DNA of 64,000 bases from the NCBI GenBank assembly GCA_027972325.1, contig JAPMOS010000024.1, positions 394,501-458,500 on the forward strand, written 5' to 3'. Positions 44,227 through 55,696 of this stretch are shown here, piece by piece. Origin of the DNA: Paratrimastix pyriformis. Its lineage: Eukaryota; Preaxostyla; Paratrimastigidae. A program made the translations under genes and the position numbers. The notes below the pieces were generated by a model. It was given only the letters and a program-made list of their open reading frames with translations. It had not been told where the DNA came from and made no database searches. Within the stretch, counting starts at the first letter, position 1; the number at the start of each line of letters is the position of its first letter.

Positions 44227-47065
44227 TCATTGAACATTGGCGAGCAACCGCTTGAATTCTGAAAAAAAAAAAAGAAAAAAAGGATGAGATGCGAGCGATC
44301 ACGATGTGCAACAAACCGGATTGCTGCTCGACGGTCAGAGCTCGTGGGAACAAGACACTGAAGGTCACTGTAAGTTCGCCGCGCAAACCAGGATGATCTC
44401 TCACGGGCATACCTTCACCAGGAATGATCATGCTCTCACCTGTTGGCACGGGTTGAAAATGAAAAGTTATCAGCATCAACATCATCCAGTCGTCGTCATC
44501 ATCCAATCATTATCCTCATCATCCAATCATTATCTTCATCATCCAATCATCCAATCATCCTCATCATCATCATCATCATCAGCATAGCTCCCGCAAAAGG
44601 ACACGCCACGGACCGTGCGAAGTCACCTGGGCCCTGGTGATGTTAACCACATGGCCATCCAGGTGCACCAGCGGAATCTCAAACCCGACCAGGGCTTGGA
44701 GGAGGGTAATGGGCTGGTGATACGCGAGGCCGTCACCTGGGGTGGGATGGGATGGGTGCGCCGGGAGGCGGGGAGAGAAGGCAGAGAGAAACCCATTGAA
44801 GGAGATGGCGAAACCCATTGGAGAAACCCATTGAAGGAGATGGAGAAACCCATTGAAGGAGATGGAGAAACCCATTGAAGGAGATGGAGAAACCCATTGA
44901 AGGAGATGGAGAAACCCATTGAAGGAGATGGAGAAACCCATTGAAGGAGATGGAGAAATCCATTGAGGCGGAGGTGCCGCGACAGACAAACACACCGCTG
45001 AGTGACTTCCCCACACGCACACACACAGCCGACAGGAGCACCGGCATACCTGACACCGATCCGACAGACAGCCGACAGGAGCACCGACACAGAGGCAGGC
45101 AGGCAGCACCAACACGGGCAGCGCATGGCGGACCGCGTCGGGTGAAGCGGCTGTGGGGCGGGCGTTCACCTTGACCACAAGCCGCCTGGCAGCGCCTCCG
45201 CGCTGGCATCACCCATCTCGTTGAAGACCTGTGTGCCGGCCCCGGGTGTGGGTCGCGGGGAGGGAGCGGGAGATGAAGATGGGGGAAGAGGCCCGCGTCA
45301 ACGGTGGTGACAACCAGTGAAGGGAGGCAGGGTGGGGGGGATGTGGGGTGTATGGGGTGGGGCGTGGATGGAATGGAAGCGTGGGGGGGGGGGGGGGGGG
45401 GGGACGGACGATCTCGTCGCCTGCCTTCATGCCGGGCTCGACCTGCACCAGCAGCCGATCCTCGCTGTGCACGGTCCCCTGCCCCACGCCCGAGCGTACA
45501 GCGGGGACGGAAAAGGGCATGGGGTGTGTGTGTGTGTGCGAGAGGCATGGATGGGGTCCACATCGATCCGCGCTGTACTTGGGGGGTGGATGGGTGGGTG
45601 GGTGGATGGATGGGACGGGGACGGACCTCGCACGTGGCACTTGTCCCGACGATCCTGCCCTTGCCCCACCGCACCTGGGGGGGGGTGGTTGGTGGGATTG
45701 GGTGGCGGGGGAGTGGTGTGAAGTTGAGAAGTGAGTGTGGAGTAAGAAGAAAGGACTGGTGGAAGTTGCGGGGTGTGGTGTGAAGTTGAGAAGGAAAGGT
45801 GGTGTGAAGTTGAGAAGTGAGGTGCGGCGCATGGGACGCGAACGCGCACACAGTCGTCCACACACATGTGCGCAGGCACCCGATCCCAGGGGCGAGCGGA
45901 TGGGACGGACGGGCGCTGGACTTGCATGAAGCCCATGGGCATGCGGGTCTGCTCGATGTAGACGCCCTGCCCGTGGCACTTGGGGCACACCTGGCCGGCC
46001 AGCGCCACCCATCGCCGTGAGGATGAGGGAGTGAGGGTCAGGACGACGAAATCAGGGGGGGGAGGGGGGAGGGGTGAGGGTGAGGGTGAGGGTGAGGGGA
46101 AAAGGGGAGGCTGGGTGAATTTGGGCCCGATGACGTATGGTATTGATGTGTGTGTGTGTGGGGGTGGCGGACCTGCATGCCCGACTCGGCGCCCGTGCCG
46201 GAGCAGTGTGGGCACGTGGCCTGGCGGGAGACTTCAACCTGTGTGGGCGGGCGGGTGGGTGGGTGGGTGGGGCGCGTTTGGGGGTGGATGGTGGGTGGCA
46301 CGGCAAAGGTGTGAGCAGAAGGGCGTTCGTGTCCGTATGGAAACTATCGGGCAGGAGGGTGTGGGGCGATGGGGCGATGAGGGTGTGGGGCGATGGGGGT
46401 GTGGGACGATGGATGGTGGCGTGGGGATGGGGGTGGGAGCCGGCGAACGGACGGAGATGCTGGCGCCCGTGTAAAGCTCCTCCAGACCCACCTCCAGGGC
46501 ACCACCATGTCGGCCATGCGGCGCTGCTGTTTCGCCTTGCCACTCCTCGAACCCGAACCCGCCGCCGCCCTGCATCCTCCTTTGGAAATCAAAATGCTGA
46601 TAGAACCCAGAGGTGAAGGTGACTCTGCCAGCAGACCGGAAGATATCGAAGGGGTTGGTGAAGCTGAAACCGCCACCCTGGGCGGGAGAGCCCTGCTTCA
46701 GGCCCTCCTCCCGTACTGTAGATCTGACGCTTGGAGTCGTCAGAGAGAACCTCGTACGCTGCCGTGCGAGTGAGGAAGGCGTGACAACGTGTTTTGTGGG
46801 CAGACCATTGGCGATCTCCATGAACTTAGCCTCTGCCTCCTTATCACCCGGGTTCTTGTCGGGATGATACTTGAGGAGAGCTTTTGTACGCCTTCTTAAT
46901 CTCCTTTGTGGTTGCTGTCCTCCACCCCGAGGACCTGATGATGATGAACGCATGGAAGTATGAGGGAGGGGGATTGGAAACATTGACATTCGATGCATTA
47001 TTCAAACCTTATAGTAATCGGAGGCCAGGGCCAACCCGATGAGGAGGAAGACGGACAGTCCTCAT
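44227..47065 (-). CDS. ER-type DnaJ (Hsp40) co-chaperone, several frame slips
   Basis: Minus strand. The exons read: a hydrophobic signal LSVFLLIGLALASDYYK, VLGVED..TTKEIKKAYK, LLKYHPDKNPGDKEAEAKF with the J-domain HPD, AYEVLSDDSKRQIY, GSPAQGGGFSFTNPFDIF, LEELYTGASISV, two zinc-finger units CPHCSGTG and CPKCHGQG, LLVQVEPGMKAGDEI, ITLLQALVGFEIPLVHLDGHVV, SMIIPGEGMPVRDHPGLRGEL, and the end EFKRLLANVQ. This is the order of SCJ1/ERdj3-type DnaJs, which stimulate Hsp70/BiP in the ER. Introns begin GTTTG, GTCTG and GTCCG. At least five single-base slips (start region, J domain, after RQIY, before LEEL, before HSRFTRRG) break the frame. Most are at short A, C or G runs and read through otherwise intact family sequence, so consensus error is more likely than decay. 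Confidence 0.78.
44787..44962. repeat. 22-bp minisatellite in a DnaJ intron
   Basis: About eight copies of CATTGAAGGAGATGGAGAAA plus CC in direct tandem. They lie between DnaJ exons encoding the VVKVNAR segment and the LVGFEIPLVHLDG segment. Confidence 0.9.
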
Positions 47066-47171
47066 TTTTGTGGTCAGAACCAACGGCGCTCTCACTCGGT
47101 CCGACTTATGGGTTGCGCTGCTGTCGGGCCAAAAGTTCAATTTGTTGAAAATTCCGATATTTTGACGAGGA

Positions 47172-47660
47172 TGTTCCCTCGTTCGCTGGCATCCAATCGG
47201 TGCCATCGATCAGGCTGCCTTGAAAGTGTTCACTTGGGTGCATCCTCCAGGATATCCTCCCGGAACGCACATCCTGTTGCTGACTGCCGATGGACATTTA
47301 TTGCTGTCCGACAAAATTCCGTCGGCGTCCGTGTGGCATCCTCTCCCCCCGCTCCCCGATCCGGTTTCCGATGTTTCCGTGGACGATACCGGGATGGTTG
47401 GGGCAGTGACCCAGATCGGTCAGGCCTTTATCGGAAGGTCAGAATCCGCGCCACCATCCATCCCAAATTCAGATTTGTCCTTCTTTTTCTTTTCTTCTTT
47501 CTTCTTCTCCTTCCCCGGGCCATATAGACTCGTCCCGCCCGAACTGGTCCCTCCTCGCGCCGGCCAACGAAGCGACCCCGACCGGGGCACATCCACTCGT
47601 CCCACCCATGGCCGCTGCCCTCCCGGGTTGCGAAGACAAGCTCTCCCTGGTGTGGGGTGG
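47172..47660 (+). CDS. Possible WD40-like exons of an unidentified gene
   Basis: Between the DnaJ start and the N gap, the plus strand has an exon reading VRWHPIGAIDQAALKVFTW, THILLLTADGHLLLSD and VSVDDTGMVGAVTQIGQAFIGR (about 47172-47440), a beta-propeller-like pattern. It ends before a GTCAG donor-like site. A second block (about 47527-47660) reads NWSLLAPANEATP and GCEDKLSLVW. The frames do not join cleanly and start and end are unknown. Downstream to 48457 I see only Pro-rich and repeat-derived frames. Could be any WD-repeat family; low confidence. Confidence 0.3.
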
Positions 47661-48275
47661 TATCTGCCACCTCCCCCATCCCGGCCGTCTCCACCCCCGC
47701 AGCTGCTGTCGGGACTCCTCTCCCGGCCACAGCCACCATCCCCACCCAGCCCTCGGCGGCGGACCTCTTGGAGCGGACACCACCCCGCCATACTCCACCC
47801 GGGCAGGGATACCCCCCTGGGGCTGATCTCCACCCCTCCGGGGCGCCACAGTTCCCCAGGATACCCTCCGTCTCCACCACCCCCTCCGGCGACCTCGATG
47901 CCCCGTGCCGGACGCGGTCTCACCCCCGGCACCCGAGGTCACCGGCCCCTCCGCAAGCCCCAAACCGCAGGCCTCGGCCCCCCAGCGAGGCCACGACCCT
48001 TCTGTCCGTTCCACGTATGCATGCTTTGGTGGTGGTCCCATGGTGATGGGGGCGGCAGGTCCGCGACCTTGCTGTCCGTTCGGTGGCTGGAGGCTTGCCC
48101 TGCTGGTGGTTGGCCACATGATGATGAGGGTGACACACGGCACCTCCGACACTCGCGCCCACCCATATCCCTCATCACCAGATTTCATTGTTGGTGGGTG
48201 GTGGTGGGTGGTGGTGGGTGGTGGTGGGTGGTGGTGGGTGGTGTGGGCGGTGGGCGGTGTTGTTGTTGGTGGTGT

Positions 48276-48281
48276 TGTTAG

Positions 48282-48363
<82 letters not shown>
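48276..48363. repeat. (GTT)n microsatellite next to the assembly gap
   Basis: Nearly 30 GTT units, preceded by GTGGTGG-type repeats at 48190-48250. The N gap starts less than 100 bp beyond, so the array may be why assembly broke there. Confidence 0.92.
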
Positions 48364-48364
<1 letters not shown>

Positions 48365-48457
48365 CTCGGTTTTGTGTGATCGATCATCGTTTATGGCGCA
48401 GGTCTTCGCTGGGGATTTGTCGTGTTTTTGACGTCCACTCGACCCAACAGCATCATG

Positions 48458-48474
48458 NNNNNNNNNNNNNNNNN
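48458..48474. other. Assembly gap (17 Ns)
   Basis: Seventeen N residues. The true gap length is unknown. It cuts the 3' part of the RING/B-box gene. Confidence 0.99.
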
Positions 48475-49167
48475 CGGGTGAGAGCGGCGTGTGCACCATT
48501 TTGAAAAAAGCGGTTCCTTGAGTGAGTGAGAGTGAGCGGGAGGGGAGGGGGGAGGAGGGGATGTGACTCGGGGGAAGTCAGACCTGCCGGCAGAGCTCAA
48601 GTCGCTGGGTGACGCAGTTCTTGCGATCGTGCAGCTGTTCAACAAAGACCTCCTGACGACGCAGATCATCCAGAATGCCTGCAAAACCGTGGAGATTGTG
48701 AAGTCAGGTGGTTCGATGGTGGTGGTGTCATGAGTCCAGACCGGTGTGGACTGGGCCACGGCCTCTGGGAACTTGATGCAGCTGTGGCCCTTATGTGCAC
48801 CAAAGATCATACAGTGGCTGCATACAATGACGCGATCTTCCATACAATAGAGCTCAAGTTCTTTGTCGTGCTCCGGGCACATGCGACTCGGAGCGAGCAC
48901 GCGGACGTCGGGCATGGCGAAGGAGGAACCGGAGACTGCCGCAGGGTGAGTGCACCTCCACCACTGGGCCGGAACATGGCGGAGGGCCGGGCCGTGTTTT
49001 TCCATTCGCCGACCGGGGTTGGCGTCTGGCAAAGCGGGCATGTCAAGATGGGCCCGGTGACGCGTGAAGCACAGCGGGAACACGCGTTGTGGGGACATTT
49101 AAGATAACAGGATCAGAAAGAAGATCGTGGCAGATGACATTGCAGTTCCTGGGGCTGCAGCTGCCAT
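48475..49167 (-). CDS. RING/B-box/coiled-coil (TRIM-like) protein, cut by the gap
   Basis: Minus strand, opposite ARPC1. From the ATG at 49167: a RING-like finger (NCNVICHDLLSDPVIL, then CPHNACSRC and TCPLCQ), then a B-box 2 (MCPEHDKELELYC, VCSHCMIFGAHKGHSC), then a separate exon with a coiled-coil start (ILDDLRRQEVFVEQLHDRK) ending before GTCTG. This is the RING-B-box-coiled-coil order of TRIM-type E3 ubiquitin ligases. The RING halves lie in different frames, offset by one base at TTAAAT, and a second offset precedes NCNVIC, so consensus errors are likely. Whatever lies after the coiled coil is lost in the gap. Spliced start and exon edges are approximate. Confidence 0.65.
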
Positions 49168-49236
49168 TTCACTCGCAGGAATAGCAGGAATAGCAGGCTT
49201 TGCCCGGGTTGATTTGGTTTCGCTCCTGTTTGCACA

Positions 49237-51036
49237 ATGCAGGCACATCACTCGCCCTCTTCCTCTGATGGTGGTGCGTTGACCGCTGAGGGTATGCGCG
49301 CCGTGAACTGCTTTGCCTGGAATCACGATCACTCCAGTCCGTTGACCCTCGTGGATGCAGTGTGATCGTTTCTCTCCCATCTCACTCCCTGACAGAGATT
49401 GCCATTTGCCCCAACAGCAATGTTGTTGAAATTTATAGGTGAACGGGCCGACCATGGACCGTTGGATTTTCGAGACCAGACTCGAGGAACACGACCATCT
49501 CGTCACTGGTCGGCTTCCCGAATTTTCCACCGTTTTCCATCCAAATCCTTCATTGTTTGACTTAGGCATCGATTGGGCTCCGCGCTCAACAAGCTGCTGA
49601 CCTGCGGTCAGGATCGCATGTCTATGTCTGGACCCTGGATACCCGCACGGGCAAGTGGAAGCCCGAACTTGTGCTCCTTCGGTTTACTCGTGGCGCTACC
49701 TGCTGCAAATGGTCGCCCGATGGTCCGCGGCGCCTCGCTTGTGAACATGCCTCCTGACACCCGGCCTTCTTGAACGACGACAGAAAACAAGTTTGCTGTT
49801 GGTGGCAGCGACCGAGCTGCAGCGTTTGCTACTACGACCCTGAGATGGAGTGGTTCGTTGTTGCCTCCGGCTCCTGCCCTCGCTCCTCCCCCATCTCCAT
49901 CACCCATCTCGCGTGTGCAGGTGGGTCTCCAAGAAGATCAAGAAGCACCGTTCGACCGTGACCAGCGTCGCCTGGCACCCGAACAACTGCCTGCTGCCAC
50001 GGCAGCACCGACTGCACCTGCCGGGTTTCTCGGTCTTCTGAAGGCCCTCGACAACCCCCGGCCGGCCGAGGACGGCACCGTGGCCCACCCCAAGCCCGTC
50101 CACCCCAGCTTCGCCGATGGGGAGAGCAGCACTATGCCTCGGGTCGCAGCTGTTCAAGATGGACATGGCCGGGGCCTGGGTGCACTCGGTCGGGTGGAGC
50201 CCTCGGGCGACCAGGTCGCCTTCACGGGTCTGTTCCCCCGGCGTCTCCCCAACCCCCGGCGCTCATCTCCCACCCCCGCCCCCACAGCCCACAACAGCAC
50301 CCTGACGGTGGTCAACTTCACGGGCGCCGGCGCCGAGCAGCTGCCTCCTCCTCCTCCCCGTCAGCTCGCCCGCCCCGAGCCCCCACCCCCGGCGCGGAGA
50401 AGGTCGAGGCCCCATGCGGCGCGGGGTCATCATGACCACCCGCACCCGGTTCCTGCCCCTGACCTCGGTCCTGTGGATTGACGATTCGGCCATCGTGGCG
50501 GCCGGACACGACTGCTCCATCGGCTCTTCCACCCCACGACCATGGGCCAGCCCTGGTTCGTGGGTTGGGTGATGTCGACGCTTGATTTTTTTTTGGGAGA
50601 GAGAGAGAGGAGGAGGAGGAGGATGAGGATGAGGGCGGGAGATGAGGCACAGGGAGGCGGTTCTTTGTGCTCATCTGAATCACCCCGGCACCTCCTCCCC
50701 GGCCGGATCCAGGCAATTCGTCAACTGGCTCGACCAGCAGGCCCCAAGTCCGCCGCGGCCAAGCCCCGCGCGGGGACTCTGGCCTCGAACGCCTTCAAGA
50801 TGTTCGAGTCGGCCACTCAGGGCGCCTCCCTCCAGCAGACCCATGCCGCCGCCCCGAGAAGAAGACCGCCCACGCCAACACCATCACGTCTGCCCTGCCC
50901 CGCAGTCGCACTGACCCATACCCTCGCAGCCAATTGGCGGCCTTCGAACGCACCCCGCCGGCGTGGCCAAGTTCACGACCTCCTCCCTCGACGGCAAGTG
51001 CTCTGGACCCGCGAGGGCGCCCACATCACCGCCTAA
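49237..51036 (+). CDS. ARPC1: Arp2/3 complex subunit 1 (ARPC1), WD40 protein
   Basis: The first exons (49237-49336, 49396-49508, then from 49566) read [39 protein letters not shown] and [17 protein letters not shown], the canonical ARPC1 start. Later blocks are [38 protein letters not shown] (read across a slip), [56 protein letters not shown] and [25 protein letters not shown] at the stop. ARPC1 is the seven-bladed propeller of the complex that nucleates branched actin. Introns start GTCCG, GTCGG and GTCTG. Single-base slips occur near 49440, 49612, 49790 and 50995; most restore family sequence if one base was dropped, so I read this as a functional gene with consensus errors. It is divergent from the RING/B-box gene, with 70 bp between start codons. 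Confidence 0.85.
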
Positions 51037-51353
51037 CCGGCATTGATGGCACCTCCCTCCCTCCCCAAGCGCCCCAATATCAGCAGCCATGCACGAGACA
51101 CTCTTCCCTTGAACAGGCCCTCTTCCCCTCTCCTTCTCCTCTGTTGTACCACCCTCCTCTCGTCTTGGTTTGGCGACCGCATTCATGATCCCGAAGACGA
51201 TCGCCTCTCCGCCGACTGTCGATGTTGGAAAGGGACGAGTGAGCTGCCAACATGGTGCACCAAAAATGAAATAAACACCCAGAAATGGCAAGGTTGGTTC
51301 GTGACTTGGTGCGCTTCGGCTTCAACACAGCGCTCTGAACACAGCCGGCCCAA

Positions 51354-54300
51354 ATGGCAGAGCCGGGCGATTATTTTGCGTTGGTTCCCGATGAAATCCT
51401 GGCCCTGATCATAAGCAACTTACCTCGTGTGGTTCACTCGGTCGCGAAGTCTGTGGGAGGTTAGTCGAAACTTTGGGAACATGGAATTTATCGCAGGAAG
51501 CTGTCGCGGCGATTCCTGATTGTGGGTCTTCAAACGCACCCCAAGGGAAGCAACATCAACATCGCTTGGGGCACGTCGACTCCGGAAAGTCCACGGTGCT
51601 GGGCCATCTGATGTGCAATCTTGGGGTGGTCGCACCCGAAGAGGTGGAGAAAACGCCCGCGCTTCCGAGGCTCTTGGGGCTCTTGGTCATGGTTCGTTGT
51701 ACGCCTGGTTCACGGACCGCCTAAAGACCGAACGCGAGCGGGGCATCTCCGTCCAGGGCCGCATCACCCCGCGCATCCAGTTGGCCGAGGTCGGCCACTT
51801 TTCTCTCGCCGCTCCAGGGATTGATACCACCCTCCCTTTCTGCTAGGGCGTCACCTGTAATTTTGTGGACCTTCCCGGACATCGCGACTTCTTGAAGAAC
51901 ACCCTGCGTCCTCTCTCCTCCTCCTCCTCCTCCTCCTCCTCCTCCTCCTCCTCCTCCTCCCTCCTCCTCCTCCTCCTCCTCCTCCTCCTCCTGTCCTCCT
52001 CCTTCCTCCCACCAACATTCACCACCATTGGCCACCCGCCGGGCAGGTTTGACCTCGACCAACTCGATCAGGTCTCTCCCTCCATCTCGCCCACCCCCGT
52101 CCTATCTGGATGCTGACGGGATGAAAACAGGGCCCCCCCGCTCGTGGTTGCGGTTAACAAGATGGATACTGTCGGCGAGTCCGAGCAGCAGCAGCAACGC
52201 TTCACCGAGATCCAGGAGGTCTGCTTTCTGCTTCACACCGCGACCCCGCACCCACTGAGATCAGTGCCGTGATCTTGACGTTCACGAGCTCGTTCATGTC
52301 GTCATTCGATCTTCCCTCGCCGTCGTGTCGTGTTGTGTACCGGGACGCGTAGGAACTTGGTGCGGCACTGGGGCAGTTGCGCGCGCACCCCACTGGGTTT
52401 CGGGCCCCTGGGGCGGGCGTCATCCCGATGGTGCCCATCTCGGGCTGGCTGGGCGAGAACCTCACCGCCGTCCACCATCTGTGTCCCTGGTCCGTCTGCC
52501 CTGCCCCGCCTTGCCCCGACGCCAGACCCACCATCACCGCCACCATCACCCCGCCATCGCCATCAGACTATCGTCATCGTCATCGCCATCTTCCACCACT
52601 CCCTCCGACCGACCGTTTGACTGGTTGCTGCCGTTCATGCCCTCTCCTCGCCTTGCCGTGTCTGTGCAGGTACGAGGGCCCGTCGCTTGTGGATGCGATG
52701 CTCTCCCGGGCGGCCATGGTGGAGGCCAACCAGCCCGGGCCGCTGCTCCGGGCCCGCATGCTGCAGGCCACCGAGGCCCCATGATGGACCAGCTCCGCTT
52801 CCAGGTCATGGTCCGTCCGCCCTCCCCTCCATCTCCCCATTTCAATCCGATGTGATTCTTCCCCAGGACAACTTTACGACAAGCGGGCCGTCATTGGGCT
52901 GGTGCGCTCGGGCGAGATGCGCGTCGGCCAAATGATTCGCTTTGTCGGGTCCGCCTCGCCACTTTGTGTGCTGCACGAAAAGCGCCTTAGCCGGGGCGGT
53001 GGTCGACGAATTATCAGCGTTCTCATGGATCGCCTGGTTGCGCGTGTGCGCGTCCCACTTCCGTGCAGCATCCAGGGGTTCCTCCCGCCCGAGTTCGAGC
53101 GGCTCGCCAAGCGGAGGCGGGACGACGTGGTCCACCACCACCTGTGCCCCACGAGCGACCTCCCGGGCGGCTGCTCTGGAACCACCCGCTCACCGGCCCG
53201 GCCCCTGGCCGGCCCTGGCTGCACGGGCACACGACCAGCTCGGGGACCATCCTGCCCCAGAAGCGGTTCCCCGACCGGTACGCGGTCGAGGTGCGGGGCG
53301 TGGTGGCCTCCATGCAGCTCGACGGCAAGGTCCATTATTGGCAGGCCCCTGCGTCTGGGTATGCATGTGCGGGCGGACCCCCACCCCAACGTCTCACCAC
53401 CGTAAAAATGATCGGGTGTCTTTCTGTTGCGTGTTTTGCAGCCCATCACGGACGCCTATCAGGGGATCTGGTGGGCATCACCCTGGACAACACCCAGTAC
53501 CGCGTCGGGGCTGCGTGTCCGGTCTGCCCTTCTTTTTTTTTGGGGGTGCCCTCCACCCACCAAACTCATATGTTGCTCCATTCTTCTCTTATTCACGTTC
53601 CCTGTCGTTAGAGCACATAATCCCGGCGAAGGCGTGCGGTCTGCATCATCAGTGTCCCCTCCCTCCCCCTGCCTCCCCTGCCCCCCGCCCGCCCGCCCGC
53701 CCCTGTTCATGGCATTCTCGCCGCCGCCCGACATAGCCATGACTCTTCATCGGACCAGCTTCACCTCCTGGACGCGGTACCCGTACCCCTCCCTGGTGGA
53801 GTACTTCCGGTGCGGCTGCGTGGGGGGCACCGACATGGACGCGACCCTGGGCACGGTCATGCCCAGCAACGAACGGCACGTGTCTGTCCATCCATCCGTC
53901 CTCTCGTCATCGTCATCGTCATCTTCATCACCGTCATCGGCTTCACCACCATCTTCATCCTCATCCTCGTCATCATCAACGTCCCACACTCGGACCTTGT
54001 AGGCATCTTTCGCTGCAGGAGCACCAGGTGGACCAACCCGCTCCCGGGGCCCTCGTGACGCCCCTGTACACGACCTTCATCGCCGAGATCATGGTGCGCC
54101 CCTCGCGCAGCGCTGGCGGATTCCGTCTGTCGCCCTTCCCCCCACATCCCACCCAGGCGGCGCGCGCACACCATATCTTCCCTCTGGTATCCGATCCCTT
54201 CCATCCAATGGCCACCGTTCGTTGCCAGCCTCCATCCACTTCCGTTCATAAATTCCTCCTCCGCCCAGCTGCCCAAGCGGGTATCAAGGTGGGTTATGCA

Positions 54301-55245
54301 CCCCGGATCCACGTCCAGGCGGGCGTCTCCACCGCCCGGGTGCTGGAGATCTTCTTCGCCAAGCCCAAGCCGGGCGCGCCTGTTCCCCCGGCCTCCATCG
54401 CCGACCCACGCAACCGCGAGTGGATGGACTGCCTCGGGCCTGAGGCCGAAGCCCACCGGAGCGCCGTTGAGAAGCGGTGGCTCTCGGGAGGTCTGTGTCC
54501 CATCCCAGGGGTGACGCGGCACGTGCGGAGGTGGTTCGGGGGTGATGCCTGCAACAACAGTAGCCTGCCTGATGGGGATGGGCAGAGGTCTCCCCTGTTC
54601 ACCATCGATCTGGTGGGCGGGTGCTCGTGCTCGGGCAGCCTTCCTGGAGCTGTGCGCGCGGAGCACCCACGAGCAGTACGACGTGGCCCAGTGGGTGCCC
54701 CGGCCGGCCCGGCTGAGGGTCGGCGAGCGCGGGGTCGTCCGCTTCGGGCTCGGTCCGCCCCCCAACCCCCCCTTGCCTTGCCGCCTCCTTCTGACCCACT
54801 CTGTCTCACATCTGACGACCGTAATTTTTCCTGTCCCCAGACATGCCCATGTTCATGGACCTGTGATTCTTATCTGTGATTCTTACTGACTCTGTGATTC
54901 TTATTGACTCTGTGACTCCCCAGACATGCCCATGTTCATGGACCTGTGATTCTGACTGACTCTGTGACTCTTACTGACTCTGTGACTCCCCAGACATGCC
55001 CATGTTCATGGACCTGTACCGCTCGTACGTCATGCGGGCGGACGCCATCCCTGACCCGCGCACCCGGGCGCCGTCCGGTGCCCAGCAGGCGGCCACCTCG
55101 TCGCCCTTCGGTCTGCCGCCTCTTTGCCGGGCCTTGTCTGGTCTGATTTTGTCCCGGCGGCGGCCGCCCCTCCCCGATAGGCGTCTTCGTGCTGACCAAC
55201 GGGCGCGACCTGGTCGGCCTGGGCAAGGTCATCGCCTTCGACTAA
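51354..55245 (+). CDS. EF-1A-family translational GTPase paralogue with N-terminal extension
   Basis: The first exon (from the ATG at 51354) reads MAEPGDYFALVPDEILALI and ends at a GTCTG donor. The next gives PKGSNINIA and GHVDSGKST (G1), then DRLKTERERGIS (EF-1A switch I is ERERGIT), NFVDLPGHRDF (G3), VVAVNKMDT (G4) and PMVPISGWLGENLT. Domains 2 and 3 follow, with RAVIGLVRSGEMRVGQMI, VGITLDNTQYRVG, IKVGYAPRIHVQ and a last exon FVLTNGRDLVGLGKVIAFD. It is clearly EF-1A/Hbs1/eRF3-like but too diverged for ordinary EF-1A, and the roughly 50-residue N-extension is not an EF-1A feature. Frame slips at short runs occur near G1 and after VEEK/EVEK. The last intron carries three copies of the final acceptor. 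About 320 bp separates it from ARPC1; nothing is seen in between. Hbs1-like is the main alternative. Confidence 0.7.
51917..52007. repeat. (CTC)n microsatellite in an EF-1A-like intron
   Basis: About 30 CTC/TCC units in the intron after the G3 exon. Confidence 0.9.
54835..55017. repeat. Three copies of the last acceptor plus exon start
   Basis: The block CCCCAG followed by ACATGCCCATGTTCATGG and ACCTGT occurs at 54835-54864, 54918-54947 and 54988-55017, separated by TGACTCTGTGATTCTTA-type units. Only the third copy continues into the coding sequence (MPMFMDLYRSYVM); the others run into repeat sequence after CCTGTGATTC. Confidence 0.9.
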
Positions 55246-55465
55246 ACATGGCGCCAAGCGAGGCGCCTTCGGCCAACTTTTGTCAATTCGACAATGCGTC
55301 GGGCGCTGCGTTTCTGGTATTTGACCTTGCTTGTCCTCGGGGCCCCTGCTTCTCTTTCTGGGTCACATGGGTCCGACGAAGTGCAGGGGAAAACGCTCAA
55401 AGGTTTTTCATGCAGATACAAACAGGTTTACAGGCGCACCCAGCATGTTAACAGGTGACAGGGCT

Positions 55466-55643
55466 TTAGAAGGTCTCCGGCTCGCGCACCTTGTAGATGC
55501 GGACGATCCAGTGCTCGGTGGTGTAGGCCTCGTCGATGTAGTTCAGGGTGATGTCCTTCTTGCCGATCTCGCAGTTGCGCACGTTATCCCAGCCCGTCGG
55601 GCGCTCTGTCCAAACACAGACAAAGAACGAGAACGCTCATGAG

Positions 55644-55696
<53 letters not shown>

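Noticed and set aside
49099-49569. A 156-residue minus-strand frame starting MPKSNNEGF
   Set aside because: It is antisense to the first ARPC1 exons, which are fixed by conservation; only the stretch below 49167 belongs to the RING/B-box gene.
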